DNA of 64,000 nucleotides from Athalassotoga saccharophila (GTDB lineage Bacteria; Thermotogota; Thermotogae; Mesoaciditogales; Mesoaciditogaceae): the NCBI RefSeq assembly GCF_009936215.1, contig NZ_AP019551.1:527501-591500 (forward strand), given 5' to 3'. The position numbers and the translations under genes were made by a program. Numbering within the stretch: position 1 is the stretch's first letter; each line of letters begins with the position of its first letter. Positions 17,960 through 26,379 of this stretch are shown piece by piece. The notes beneath the pieces were generated by a model. That model searched no databases. It was not told the origin of the DNA and was given only the letters and a program-made list of their open reading frames with translations.

Positions 17960-19084
17960 GTGAAGATTCCCCTTTTTGATTTGACAAGACAATACAAGGA
18001 ATTGAGAAATGAAATGATCAAGAAGATAGACGAAGCCATATCAAGTGGCGTTGTTATAATGGGTCAAAATGTCGAAGAAATAGAAGAAAGGATCGCAAAT
18101 TACATCGGAGTCAAACATGCCATCGCTGTAGGCAATGGAAGTGATGCCTTGGTCTTGGCGCTCCAATCCATGGGGATCGAAAAAGGCGATCGCGTTATCA
18201 CTACCCCTTACACGTTTTTCTCAACAGCAAGCGCAATAACAAGACTTGGTGGAATACCCATCTTTATCGATGTTGGAGAAGACTTCAACATAGATGTGGG
18301 TCTTGTCGAAAAAAAGATAAAATCGGATAAATCGATTAAGGCCGTCATTCCCGTTCATTTGTTCGGAAAAAGTGTCGATATGGAATACCTTAAATCGATT
18401 TGTGATAAATATGGAGTTAAAATTCTTGAAGACGCCGCTCAATCTATAGGGTCAGAGGCCTTTGTCGGTGGAAAACGTGTAAAGACTGCCTCAATTGGAG
18501 ATGCTGGAATCCTTTCTTTCTTCCCCACGAAAAACCTCGGAGCATATGGCGATGCTGGAATGGTCCTTACCAATTCGGACGAAATTGCAGACAGGGTGAG
18601 AATTTTAAGAGTTCACGGATCTCACCAAAAGTATGTTCATGAAGAGATAGGCTACAATTCTCGAATGGATGAAATACAGGCCGCCATATTGAATGTTAAG
18701 TTTTCTCACCTTGATATGTGGATAGATAAGAGAATAAATGCGGCATCGAATTATTCAAAACTTCTTGGGGGGGATACTGTCCTTTGTCCTGCAGTTCCAA
18801 AAGATAGAACTCATGTTTTTCATCAATACGTTGTAAGAACTGAAAGAAGAGAAGAACTTAGAGAATATCTGACAAATGAAGGCATCGGTACGGCGATATA
18901 TTATCCTATTCCTTTGCATTTACAGAAATGTTTTTCCTTTCTGAATTACAAACCGGGAGATTTTCCCGTTGCCGAAAAACTTTCTAAAGAATCTCTTGCA
19001 ATTCCCATGTTTCCGGAAATAACATTTGAAGAGCAGGAATATGTTGCAAAAAAAATAAAGGAATTTATGGAGGAAAGATCATGA
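17960..19084 (+). CDS. DegT/DnrJ/EryC1/StrS-family sugar aminotransferase
   Basis: PLP-dependent aminotransferase that puts an amino group on a keto-sugar attached to a nucleotide. The Schiff-base lysine is Lys191 in FFPTKNLGAYGDAG, with cofactor-binding Asp158 in LEDAAQSIG. An in-frame ATG at 17945 exists, but GGAGG lies between it and a GTG at 17960 with ideal spacing, so GTG is taken as the start (374 residues). It is the first gene of a three-gene operon with a UDP-sugar dehydrogenase and a Gfo/Idh/MocA oxidoreductase. The same combination makes 3-amino-uronic acid sugars (WbpE with WbpA and WbpB in Pseudomonas). Confidence 0.9.
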   Translation: MKIPLFDLTRQYKELRNEMIKKIDEAISSGVVIMGQNVEEIEERIANYIGVKHAIAVGNGSDALVLALQSMGIEKGDRVITTPYTFFSTASAITRLGGIPIFIDVGEDFNIDVGLVEKKIKSDKSIKAVIPVHLFGKSVDMEYLKSICDKYGVKILEDAAQSIGSEAFVGGKRVKTASIGDAGILSFFPTKNLGAYGDAGMVLTNSDEIADRVRILRVHGSHQKYVHEEIGYNSRMDEIQAAILNVKFSHLDMWIDKRINAASNYSKLLGGDTVLCPAVPKDRTHVFHQYVVRTERREELREYLTNEGIGTAIYYPIPLHLQKCFSFLNYKPGDFPVAEKLSKESLAIPMFPEITFEEQEYVAKKIKEFMEERS

Positions 19085-20388
19085 CATTAATGGAAAAGAT
19101 CACTTCGAGAAAAGCAACTGTAGGCGTTTTAGGGCTTGGTTACGTTGGCCTCCCACTTGCCGTAGAAAAGGCCAAGGCCGGTTTCAACGTTATCGGCTTT
19201 GATATACAAAAGAGCAAGGTGGATATGGTAAATGCCGGACACAATTACATAGGAGACGTTGTCGATTCAGATCTTGAAAAACTCGTAAAGGATAAAAAAT
19301 TAAGGGCGACAACAGATTACGATGAAATAAACAACTGTGATGTCATAACGATATGCGTGCCGACGCCTCTCGATAAATTCAAGCAACCGGATTTAACGTA
19401 TATAGTTGAGAGCACAAAACAAATAAAAACACGCCTTCACAAAGGCATGCTTGTAACGCTCGAGTCGACCACTTATCCGGGTACAACGAATGAAGTTGTC
19501 CTTCCAATACTCGAAGAAACTGGTCTTAAGGTTGGGAAGGATTTTTTCCTTGCTTTCAGTCCTGAACGTGTAGATCCGGGAAACCTCATTTACAAAACCA
19601 AGAATACCCCAAAGATCGTCGGAGGAGTTACTCCAGAATGTACCAAACACGCCAAAGCCATGTACGAGGCCATATTGGACGCTCCGGTTAAAGTTGTATC
19701 TTCGCCACGTGAGGCGGAAATGGCCAAAATACTTGAAAATACATTCAGAATAGTCAATATCGCACTTGCAAATGAGATGGCGCTTGTATCACACAGAATG
19801 GGTATAAATTATTGGGAGGTCATCGATGCGGCAGCGACAAAGCCTTTTGGTTTTATGCCATTTTACCCGGGTCCTGGCGTTGGAGGACACTGCATCCCGA
19901 TAGATCCATTCTATCTGACCTACAAAGCGAGAGAATACGATTATCACACGAGATTAATAGAATTGGCCGGAGAAATCAATGACTCTATGTCCGAATACGT
20001 TGTGGAAAGGCTTTCAGATCTTTTGAATGACAGAAAAAAATGCATGAATGGATCGAAAATACTCGTCATGGGTGTTGCGTACAAGGGAGACATAGACGAC
20101 ATAAGGGAATCCCCAGCACTTAAGGTCATTGAACACCTCGAGAAGAAGGGATCGGTGGTGGTATACCATGATCCTTACATACCTAATTTTGTACATAACA
20201 ACAAAAGGTATGAAAGTGTGCCTATAACAAAAGAACTTTTGGATTCGATCGATGGCGTGATAATAACCACGGCACACAAAAAGCGCGTCGATTACAAATT
20301 CTTGATCGAAAATGCGCCTCTTGTCTTCGATACGAAGAATGTAACAAAGGATATTGTTCAGAAATATCCAAATCTTTACGTTTTATAA
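19081..20388 (+). CDS. Nucleotide sugar dehydrogenase (WbpA/WecC type)
   Basis: NAD-dependent dehydrogenase that oxidises C6 of a UDP-hexosamine (UDP-GlcNAc or UDP-ManNAc) to the uronic acid. The Rossmann motif GLGYVGLP is at 18-25, the catalytic cysteine is Cys269 in GVGGHCIPIDP, and the C-terminal UDP-binding domain is present (GVAYKGDIDDIRESP). The length of 435 residues is normal. It overlaps the aminotransferase gene by 4 bp and precedes the oxidoreductase by 9 bp. UDP-GlcNAc is the likelier substrate given the neighbours, but this is inference. Confidence 0.9.
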   Translation: MTLMEKITSRKATVGVLGLGYVGLPLAVEKAKAGFNVIGFDIQKSKVDMVNAGHNYIGDVVDSDLEKLVKDKKLRATTDYDEINNCDVITICVPTPLDKFKQPDLTYIVESTKQIKTRLHKGMLVTLESTTYPGTTNEVVLPILEETGLKVGKDFFLAFSPERVDPGNLIYKTKNTPKIVGGVTPECTKHAKAMYEAILDAPVKVVSSPREAEMAKILENTFRIVNIALANEMALVSHRMGINYWEVIDAAATKPFGFMPFYPGPGVGGHCIPIDPFYLTYKAREYDYHTRLIELAGEINDSMSEYVVERLSDLLNDRKKCMNGSKILVMGVAYKGDIDDIRESPALKVIEHLEKKGSVVVYHDPYIPNFVHNNKRYESVPITKELLDSIDGVIITTAHKKRVDYKFLIENAPLVFDTKNVTKDIVQKYPNLYVL

Positions 20389-20397
20389 GGTGAGATT

Positions 20398-21474
20398 ATG
20401 AAAATAAAAGGCGGTCTTATTGGTTGTGGAAGAATAGGGACTCAAAAGCATTTAGAGGCGGCCATAAAAAATTCTGATATCTTTGAATTCGAAGCCGTCT
20501 GCGATCCTGTTGTAGAAAGGGCTGAAAATGCCGCCGCCATTTTAGATCGCGCCGGTCTAAAGAGGCCAAAAATTTACACCGATCACAGAAAAATGCTCGA
20601 GGAAAAACTCGATTTCGTTTCCATAGCGACGGAATCTGGAAAACATAAAGATATAACTGTAGAGGCTTTGAAATCCGGAAAACATGTGCTTGTCGAAAAA
20701 CCTATGGCTCTGTCTATAAAAGACGCGAGAGAGATGTGTGATGTCGCGAAAGATCGCAAATTAAACCTTGGAGTCTGCTTTCAAAATAGATTCAATCCCG
20801 CGGTCCAGGAATTGAGAAAGAAGATCGAAAGTGGGGCTTTTGGAAGACTATTTCATGCCAATATAGCGGTAAGATGGAACAGAAATAAAGCCTATTACGA
20901 TCAGGCACCATGGAGAGGAACTTGGGCTATGGATGGTGGTGTGCTTTCAAACCAATCAACTCACGGTATAGATCTCCTTCAATGGATGCTTGGCGGTGAG
21001 ATGAAAGAGGTTTACGGCTACATAACAAACCTTAACCATCCGTACATAGAAGCAGAGGATCTCGGAACGGGCATTGTTAAATTCAAAAATGGTTCTGTAG
21101 GAATCGTCGAGGGAACATCCAACGTTTACCCGCGAAATTTGGAAGAGGTTTTTTCGATCTTTGGAGAACGAGGCACAGTTGTCATAGGTGGTATAGCAAC
21201 GAACAAAATCCTTACGTGGAGATTTGAAAATGAAGAACGCCATCCTTTTATGGATTTACCCGATCCAGAGACGGTCTACGGGTCGGGCCATATACCCCTT
21301 TACAAAGATTTCATTGATTCGATAAAAGACGGACATCCTCCTTACATCACCGGTGAAGAGGGGATGAAGGCTCTCGAGATAATTTTAGGTATCTATCAAT
21401 CCTCTCTTTACGGGCGACCGGTGAGCTTTCCGATAGACTTTTCAACGAATCTCATGTCCCCCCTTCGAAGGTAA
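20398..21474 (+). CDS. Gfo/Idh/MocA-family oxidoreductase (WbpB type)
   Basis: NAD(P)-dependent sugar oxidoreductase of 358 residues. It has an N-terminal Rossmann fold (GLIGCGRIGTQKH), the family motif LVEKPMAL near residue 100, and the C-terminal catalytic segment MDGGVLSNQSTHGIDLLQW containing the conserved His. In the WbpA-WbpB-WbpE pathway the homologue oxidises C3 of a UDP-GlcNAc-uronic acid so that the aminotransferase can act on it. It is the last gene of the set and its stop codon lies inside a strong terminator. Confidence 0.88.
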   Translation: MKIKGGLIGCGRIGTQKHLEAAIKNSDIFEFEAVCDPVVERAENAAAILDRAGLKRPKIYTDHRKMLEEKLDFVSIATESGKHKDITVEALKSGKHVLVEKPMALSIKDAREMCDVAKDRKLNLGVCFQNRFNPAVQELRKKIESGAFGRLFHANIAVRWNRNKAYYDQAPWRGTWAMDGGVLSNQSTHGIDLLQWMLGGEMKEVYGYITNLNHPYIEAEDLGTGIVKFKNGSVGIVEGTSNVYPRNLEEVFSIFGERGTVVIGGIATNKILTWRFENEERHPFMDLPDPETVYGSGHIPLYKDFIDSIKDGHPPYITGEEGMKALEIILGIYQSSLYGRPVSFPIDFSTNLMSPLRR

Positions 21475-21506
21475 GAAGCACGGATATCCCGTGCTTCTTT
21501 TTTTAT
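21473..21506 (+). terminator. Intrinsic terminator after the nucleotide-sugar operon
   Basis: An 11-bp perfect stem AAGAAGCACGG (21473-21483) / CCGTGCTTCTT (21489-21499) with a 5-nt loop, followed by an uninterrupted T run. It separates the sugar genes from the HD hydrolase gene, which starts 14 bp further on. Confidence 0.92.
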
Positions 21507-21519
21507 TTGGAGGAATAAA

Positions 21520-22095
21520 ATGATCGAGAGAATAATTGAATTCGCAAAGGAAAAAATGGAAGGATCTCACACCTTTGATCATGTCCTGAGAGTGGTAAGA
21601 TTCTGTGAAATCATAGGTCAAAATGAAAATGCGAGGATGGATATCTTGATTCCGGCAGCCTATCTTCACGATATCGCAAGGCCACTTGAGGAAAAAAATG
21701 GATCTATAGATCACGCAAAGGCAGGATCGCAGATGGCATTTGAGTTTTTAAAAAGCATTGAATATCCCTGTGCCGCAGAAATTTCCTATGCCATATCTGT
21801 TCACAGGTTTTCAAAAGGTCTTATTCCAGAAACTCTTGAGGCAAAGATTTTGCAAGATGCGGACAGGCTTGATGCCATTGGCGCAATGGGAATATACAGG
21901 ACGATAGCCTATTCAGCACTTAACGGCAGAAATGTCGAAGAGACGATAGCGCATTTTGAGAATAAAATTTTAAATCTTAAGGATTTGATGCACACAAATA
22001 CGGCAAAAAAGATGGCCGAAAAACGCCATCAGATAGTCTTTGAGTTCGTTCGGGCCCTTAAGGAAGATCTCACGCAAATTGGGAGACAAATTTGA
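21520..22095 (+). CDS. HD-domain phosphohydrolase
   Basis: A 191-residue metal-dependent phosphohydrolase. Metal ligands of the HD fold are visible: His21 in TFDHVLRV, the His50-Asp51 pair in YLHDIARP, and the distal Asp in LQDADRLDAIG. It resembles YedJ-like small HD proteins with nucleotidase or phosphodiesterase activity; the substrate is unknown. ATG at 21520 follows GGAGG. Its last 26 bp overlap the convergent, disrupted amino-acid ABC ATPase gene. Confidence 0.85.
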   Translation: MIERIIEFAKEKMEGSHTFDHVLRVVRFCEIIGQNENARMDILIPAAYLHDIARPLEEKNGSIDHAKAGSQMAFEFLKSIEYPCAAEISYAISVHRFSKGLIPETLEAKILQDADRLDAIGAMGIYRTIAYSALNGRNVEETIAHFENKILNLKDLMHTNTAKKMAEKRHQIVFEFVRALKEDLTQIGRQI

Positions 22096-22431
22096 CTGCC
22101 TGAGGCGTTTTTGGCGTTTTGAAAAATTCATGTGGAGTTGTGTCTTCAAGTATATATCCATTACTCATGAATAGAATTCTATCGGACACCTCTCTTGCAA
22201 ATCTCATTTCGTGGGTGACTATTATCATCGTAACACCTTTTGAGGCAAGTTCTTTCATGACATTTAAAACCTCAACTGTCATTTCTGGATCAAGGGCCGA
22301 TGTAGGCTCATCGAATAAAATCAGATCTGGCTCCATCGCCATGGCACGTGCAATTGCAACCCTTTGTTGTTGACCACCTGATAGTTGTGAAGGGTAACTG
22401 TTTAATTTTTCTCCGAGTCCGACACGTTTAA
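22070..22431 (-). pseudogene. Amino-acid ABC transporter ATPase (GlnQ type), 3' fragment cut off by an IS
   Basis: C-terminal part of a polar amino-acid transporter ATPase. Reading in from the IS, the frame gives WVKRVGLGEKLNSYPSQ, LSGGQQQRVAIARA (signature), Walker B LILFDEPTSALD and the H-loop IIVTHEM. It has no start codon of its own in the right place. Together with the 5' fragment at 24276-24651, and after removing the IS and one target copy, it forms one 243-residue reading frame, normal for GlnQ/ArtP proteins. Its stop overlaps the convergent HD hydrolase gene. Confidence 0.9.
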
Positions 22432-24275
22432 CCCACTTTCCGCAGATAAAAAACAGTTTTTTGGATTTATTTGAAACTCATGTTTTAAAATTGAAAGTGG
22501 GAAATGATTAGAGTCAGTAATAGCCAAAGAAGCATTTGCTGTAACCTTGACGCACATCACAAAGATTATACCACTATTTACCGTTTCGGATAGAGTCCAT
22601 TGATTTATGCCTTTCTGCTGCTATGATCTATTTGAAAAAGACAGCGGAGGTAGAAAAATGGAAATCACTACAAAGCAACTTGATCACCATGGACTTGTGG
22701 CTGGGACATTTGATAAATTTGAAATGGGAGAGGTCATTGAAAAGAGAATACCGAAAGTCCGGAACTTCAATCTTTCAACGTCTGCGATAATAAAAGCGAT
22801 GATCATACTCGGGCTTGGTTTTGTTGACAGGAGATTGTACTTTGCAGGGAGTTATTTTGAGAACTGGGATGTTGAGAAACTTTTAGGCGAAGGAACTAAA
22901 CCGGAAGATCTTAACGATGACGCTCTCGGCAGAGTGCTTGACAAGATTTATGATTACGGTCCAACGGAATTATTTCAAGAGATAGCGGCGCACGCTTTGA
23001 ACAAACTTGAAATGGATGTTCACCTCGTTCACACCGATACCACAAGCGTGAGTGTAAGCGGCAATTACGAGATGGAAGACGGGACGAATGGTTTTAAGAT
23101 CACCTTCGGTCATTCGAAAGATCACAGACAGGATTTGAAACAATTCGTGATAGGGATGGTTGTAAATCAGCATGGAATGCCGATGTTTGCCAAAACATAC
23201 AACGGGAACGAATCGGATAAAGAGTCGATCAAAGAAATGGTCAAAGCAATCAGGAAGAACATTGACAAAGACAAGAAAGTCTATCATGTGGCAGACAGTG
23301 CTTTCTACACTGCGGAAAACATTAGCGAACTCAGAACAACATACTGGATAAGCCATGTGCCGTCTACGATAAAAGAGGCTGAAGAAATGCTAAATAAAGA
23401 AGTTGAATTTCGTCCGACCAAAATTGAAGGATATGAAGTGTATTCCGAAATAAGCAATTACGGCGGGATAAAACAAAAATGGATAATGGTGAATTCGAAA
23501 TATCTTAAAGAACAGGAACTGAAAACATTTGACAGGCATTTGAAAAAAAGCAAGACAGAAGCGGAAAAGTCATTGAAAAAGACTGTGACGAAAGAACGGT
23601 ATTTTTGTTCTGAAGACGGAATAAACAAGTCCAGACAATGGATGGAAGCTCATCCTCTTTTCAAATACGACAAGTTTGAGATAAAGAGCGTAAGAGTCAG
23701 AACTGACGGGAAAAGAGGAAGGCCTAAAGATGGGGATCCGACGATAGAAATGTATGAAATAGATGCTGAGATAGGTCTGAATGAAGAAGCGGTTGAAAAG
23801 GCCAAAGCAAAACTCGGAAGATTCATACTTTCAACGAACGACATTGAACTTGAAGATGAAAAAGTGCTCGAATATTACAAAAACCAGACAACGGTCGAAA
23901 GAGGATTCAGGTTTTTGAAAGACAAAAGTTTCGGAGTAAGCGATGTGTATCTGAAAAAGCCCGGACGGATTCAGGCACTTGTGATGATAATGGTATTGAC
24001 GTTATTGGTGTACTCGCTTTCGGAATGGGAAATAAGGCGCACATTGAAAGAGACAGGGCAAACATTTCCGAATCAGTTGAAAAAGCCGACAAACAGGCCG
24101 ACATTCAGGTGGATATGTCAGAACTTCATGAACATAACCGTTGTAAATGTGGTTACAGATGGGCAAACAACCACACAGATAGCGAATTTAAAAGATTTGC
24201 AGATCAAAGTGATAAGACTTTTGGGAGTTGAATATGAAAAATATTATTTCTGATCAAAGATGTGCGAAATGTGGG
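22432..24275. mobile_element. Insertion sequence, IS1634 family-like, 1844 bp
   Basis: The ends are imperfect inverted repeats beginning CCCAC[A/T]TT[T/C]CGCA, at 22432 onward and, inverted, ending at 24275. The six bases GTTTAA occur immediately outside both ends (22426-22431 and 24276-24281) and are taken as the target duplication. One transposase gene fills most of the element. Deleting the element with one copy of the six bases rejoins the interrupted ABC ATPase gene in frame, which fixes the boundaries independently of the repeats. Confidence 0.92.
22658..24253 (+). CDS. IS1634-family (IS4 superfamily) transposase
   Basis: A DDE transposase of 531 residues. The N terminus (LDHHGLVAGTFDKF) matches the DUF4277-type domain of IS1634-family enzymes. 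The catalytic residues appear intact: Asp127 in VHTDTT, Asp213 in HVADSAFY, and Glu414 in TTVERGFRFLK. An upstream in-frame start is possible, but GGAGGT lies six bases before the ATG at 22658. It is oriented opposite to the interrupted ATPase gene. No frameshift or stop interrupts the frame, so the element may still be mobile. Confidence 0.92.
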   Translation: MEITTKQLDHHGLVAGTFDKFEMGEVIEKRIPKVRNFNLSTSAIIKAMIILGLGFVDRRLYFAGSYFENWDVEKLLGEGTKPEDLNDDALGRVLDKIYDYGPTELFQEIAAHALNKLEMDVHLVHTDTTSVSVSGNYEMEDGTNGFKITFGHSKDHRQDLKQFVIGMVVNQHGMPMFAKTYNGNESDKESIKEMVKAIRKNIDKDKKVYHVADSAFYTAENISELRTTYWISHVPSTIKEAEEMLNKEVEFRPTKIEGYEVYSEISNYGGIKQKWIMVNSKYLKEQELKTFDRHLKKSKTEAEKSLKKTVTKERYFCSEDGINKSRQWMEAHPLFKYDKFEIKSVRVRTDGKRGRPKDGDPTIEMYEIDAEIGLNEEAVEKAKAKLGRFILSTNDIELEDEKVLEYYKNQTTVERGFRFLKDKSFGVSDVYLKKPGRIQALVMIMVLTLLVYSLSEWEIRRTLKETGQTFPNQLKKPTNRPTFRWICQNFMNITVVNVVTDGQTTTQIANLKDLQIKVIRLLGVEYEKYYF

Positions 24276-24651
24276 GTTTAAGCCATAAGGTAGCAATTTC
24301 TTTTGATCTTTCCTTTTCTATCTTTTTTATCTTGACGAGAGGATACATGACATTTTTGAGTGCATTCATGTGTGGAAAGAGGTTATAACTTTGAGAAACG
24401 AAAGCCATTTTCATTCTTGCTGACCTTACAGTAAAAGGATCGGGGGTAAGAAGTTGGCCTTTGAAAAAGATTTTGCCAGAATCGTATCTTTCCAAAAAAT
24501 TTATACTTCTTAGGAGTGTAGATTTTCCCGTTCCCGAAGGGCCCATTATTACAACAACCTCTCTCTCGTTGACACTCATGGAGATGTCTTTGAGTACTAC
24601 ATTTTCTCCAAAAGATTTTTTTAAATTTTCTATTCTCAGTATCTCGCTCAA
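24276..24651 (-). pseudogene. Amino-acid ABC transporter ATPase (GlnQ type), 5' fragment
   Basis: N-terminal part of the split ATPase, with Walker A in MGPSGTGKST and the Q-loop VSQSYNLFPHM. It starts at TTG 24651, overlapping the permease gene by 4 bp. The frame continues into the IS and stops at 24244 after about ten foreign residues, so the product lacks the signature motif and Walker B and cannot hydrolyse ATP as a normal subunit. See the 3' fragment at 22070-22431. Confidence 0.9.
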
Positions 24652-25382
24652 GGTATTGCAAACCTCCTCTCGATTATTTTACTTGCAAAACTCAAAACGT
24701 AAGTCAGAGTAAAATACATCAACGCTACTGTTATATAACTTTCGAATGATGCAAGGGCCATCGTTGCGACCTCATTTCCCCTTTGAGTTAACTCTTCTAT
24801 TGCTATGACAGATGCTAAAGAACTGTCCTTTATGAGGCTTATGAATTGGCCCGTCAGTGAAGGAAGGGCATTTCTGAAGGCCTGCGGAAGGATTATATCG
24901 AAGAATTTTTGACCTTCGCTAAGTCCGAGTGCATCCGCAGTTTCGAATTGCGCTTTTGGAATCGACTGGATCCCACCTCTTATTATTTCCACTATGTACG
25001 CTCCCTCAAATGTTGAAAGGGCTATGACGGCGGCCCAAAATCTTGGAAAATCGAAGATAGTACCTATTCCGTAATAGACGAGAAGTATTATCACAAGCAA
25101 AGGAATATTTCGAAAAATGGTAACGTAAACGCCAGCAAGGTCCCTAAGAGTTTCATTTTTGGAAACTCTTGCTATGCCTCCGAGGACTCCTATGACAAAG
25201 GAAAGTAAAATGCTGAATATTGAAATTTCAAGAGTTATGAGCATTCCCATCAAATAAAGTTTTATGTAATCAAATGGCACTATATTCCAGTGAAATGGAT
25301 ACTGCAAAGAAATAAGATAATACATTCCTCCAAATGCCGCGATCAATATGATCGCGGTAGAGAGTTTTCCAACCCATCTCAT
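24648..25382 (-). CDS. Polar amino-acid ABC transporter permease (HisM/GlnP type)
   Basis: Inner-membrane permease of 244 residues with about five transmembrane helices and the EAA-type loop ETADALGLSEGQKFFDIILPQ, the segment that contacts the ATPase. Only one permease gene is present, so it would act as a homodimer, as in GlnP-type systems. It sits between the binding-protein gene (9 bp upstream) and the IS-disrupted ATPase gene. Unless another ATPase substitutes, transport by this system should be lost. Confidence 0.9.
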   Translation of the reverse strand: MRWVGKLSTAIILIAAFGGMYYLISLQYPFHWNIVPFDYIKLYLMGMLITLEISIFSILLSFVIGVLGGIARVSKNETLRDLAGVYVTIFRNIPLLVIILLVYYGIGTIFDFPRFWAAVIALSTFEGAYIVEIIRGGIQSIPKAQFETADALGLSEGQKFFDIILPQAFRNALPSLTGQFISLIKDSSLASVIAIEELTQRGNEVATMALASFESYITVALMYFTLTYVLSFASKIIERRFAIP

Positions 25383-25391
25383 TCAGACCAC

Positions 25392-26168
25392 CTACGAATT
25401 CGGTTTGTAATTGACAAACCATTTGTTGTAAAGTTCTTGCCATTGTCCGCTTGCCTTTATGTACGTTATAAAGGTGTTTATCCAGTTGAGAAGTTCCTGC
25501 TCATTTTTCTTTATTGCTATGCCGTAATTTTCGTTCGTAAGTGTCTCATCTATCGTGGCGAGTTGATCGTATTTTTCTACCATGTATCCAACGTAGGTTG
25601 AATCTGCAACGGCGATATCGGCTTTTTTCATAGCAACCTGCAATGCGGCCTCATCCATTGTGTTGAATTCGAGTATTTTTGCGTTTGGGAAGATCTTTTT
25701 TGCCGCATCTTCTCCCGTTGTTCCTATCTCAACCGCTATGGTTAGATTCTTCTGATCTTGGAGGCTTTTGACGGTTGGATTGGTATAAACTGATTTGTTG
25801 TAGAGAACTTTTTGACCTATGGTAAAGTATGGAATGGAAAAATCAACCATCAGGGCTCTTTTGGGAGTTATCGTCATTGCCGATATTATCATGTCGAACT
25901 TTCCAGAAACAAGAGATGGTAAAATTCCTGACCATTGCGTAGGAACTATTTTGAGTTTGACTCCAAGTTCATTTGCCATCAACTGTGCCATATCAACGTC
26001 AAAGCCAACGTAGTTACCGTTTGAATCTACTCCCTCAAATGGCATGTAATGGACATCCATTCCCACGGTCAGATAACCAGAAGAGATTATCTTGTCAAGC
26101 GCGTCTGCACTCACCACCATTGTAAGAATGACAAGAGAAAGTAAAAACAACGTGAAAAATTTACCCAT
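25392..26168 (-). CDS. Polar amino-acid ABC transporter substrate-binding protein
   Basis: Secreted or periplasmic binding protein of family 3. ATG at 26168, after AAGGAGGTG, gives a signal peptide (MGKFFTLFLLSLVILTMVVSA, cleavage after the alanine about residue 21), then SGYLTVGMDVHYMPFEG and FDVDMAQLMANELGV, hallmarks of amino-acid binding proteins, and 258 residues overall. The specific amino acid cannot be read from the sequence. The gene is preceded by a structured leader RNA with a terminator, so the operon is probably regulated by attenuation. Confidence 0.92.
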   Translation of the reverse strand: MGKFFTLFLLSLVILTMVVSADALDKIISSGYLTVGMDVHYMPFEGVDSNGNYVGFDVDMAQLMANELGVKLKIVPTQWSGILPSLVSGKFDMIISAMTITPKRALMVDFSIPYFTIGQKVLYNKSVYTNPTVKSLQDQKNLTIAVEIGTTGEDAAKKIFPNAKILEFNTMDEAALQVAMKKADIAVADSTYVGYMVEKYDQLATIDETLTNENYGIAIKKNEQELLNWINTFITYIKASGQWQELYNKWFVNYKPNS

Positions 26169-26196
26169 ACAACACCTCCTTAAGATTTTTGAATAT

Positions 26197-26226
26197 AAAA
26201 AAGGCCACATCTTTTCTGATGTGGCC
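26197..26226 (-). terminator. Leader terminator upstream of the amino-acid ABC operon
   Basis: A 9-bp perfect stem GGCCACATC / GATGTGGCC with a 6-nt loop, followed by six T on the minus strand. It lies 29 bp before the start codon of the binding-protein gene, so read-through must be controlled for the operon to be expressed. Confidence 0.9.
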
Positions 26227-26340
26227 CGGTGAAACCTTCTCACGCACGATCAAGAAGCCGCTTCACCGGGCGGTTGCTTGACGTGCTTTCTATTTTCAAT
26301 TATTGAAAATCTTTTCACATTTCCCCCTTGGTTCAAGATT
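26197..26340 (-). promoter_or_regulatory. Structured leader RNA (candidate riboswitch) with intrinsic terminator
   Basis: On the minus strand the transcript would contain, in order: an AT-rich hairpin (26292-26310, 8-bp arms), a long stem pairing 26277-26286 with 26244-26254 (one bulge), inside it a CCGC/GCGG stem (26270-26273 with 26258-26261), and an 8-nt loop. The loop and flanks, 26262-26271, are perfectly complementary over 10 bp to 26224-26233 further downstream, giving a pseudoknot. The 3' strand of that pairing runs into the base of a 9-bp terminator (26203-26211 / 26218-26226, then six U). Formation of the full pseudoknot would compete with three terminator base pairs. I do not recognise a known riboswitch class in it. 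Confidence 0.6.
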
Positions 26341-26347
26341 TGAAAAT

Positions 26348-26377
26348 ATCTTATCATCGATGTTTGTTCAATGTCAA
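26348..26377 (-). promoter_or_regulatory. Promoter of the amino-acid ABC operon leader
   Basis: Minus-strand TTGACA (26372-26377), an 18-bp spacer, and TAAGAT (26348-26353). Transcription would begin near 26341, giving a leader of about 170 nt before the start codon at 26168. Confidence 0.7.
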
Positions 26378-26379
26378 TT

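Noticed and set aside
26197-26340. T-box leader
   Set aside because: The T-box consensus AGGGTGGNACCGCG and a specifier-loop arrangement are absent, so the leader was kept as an unclassified candidate riboswitch.
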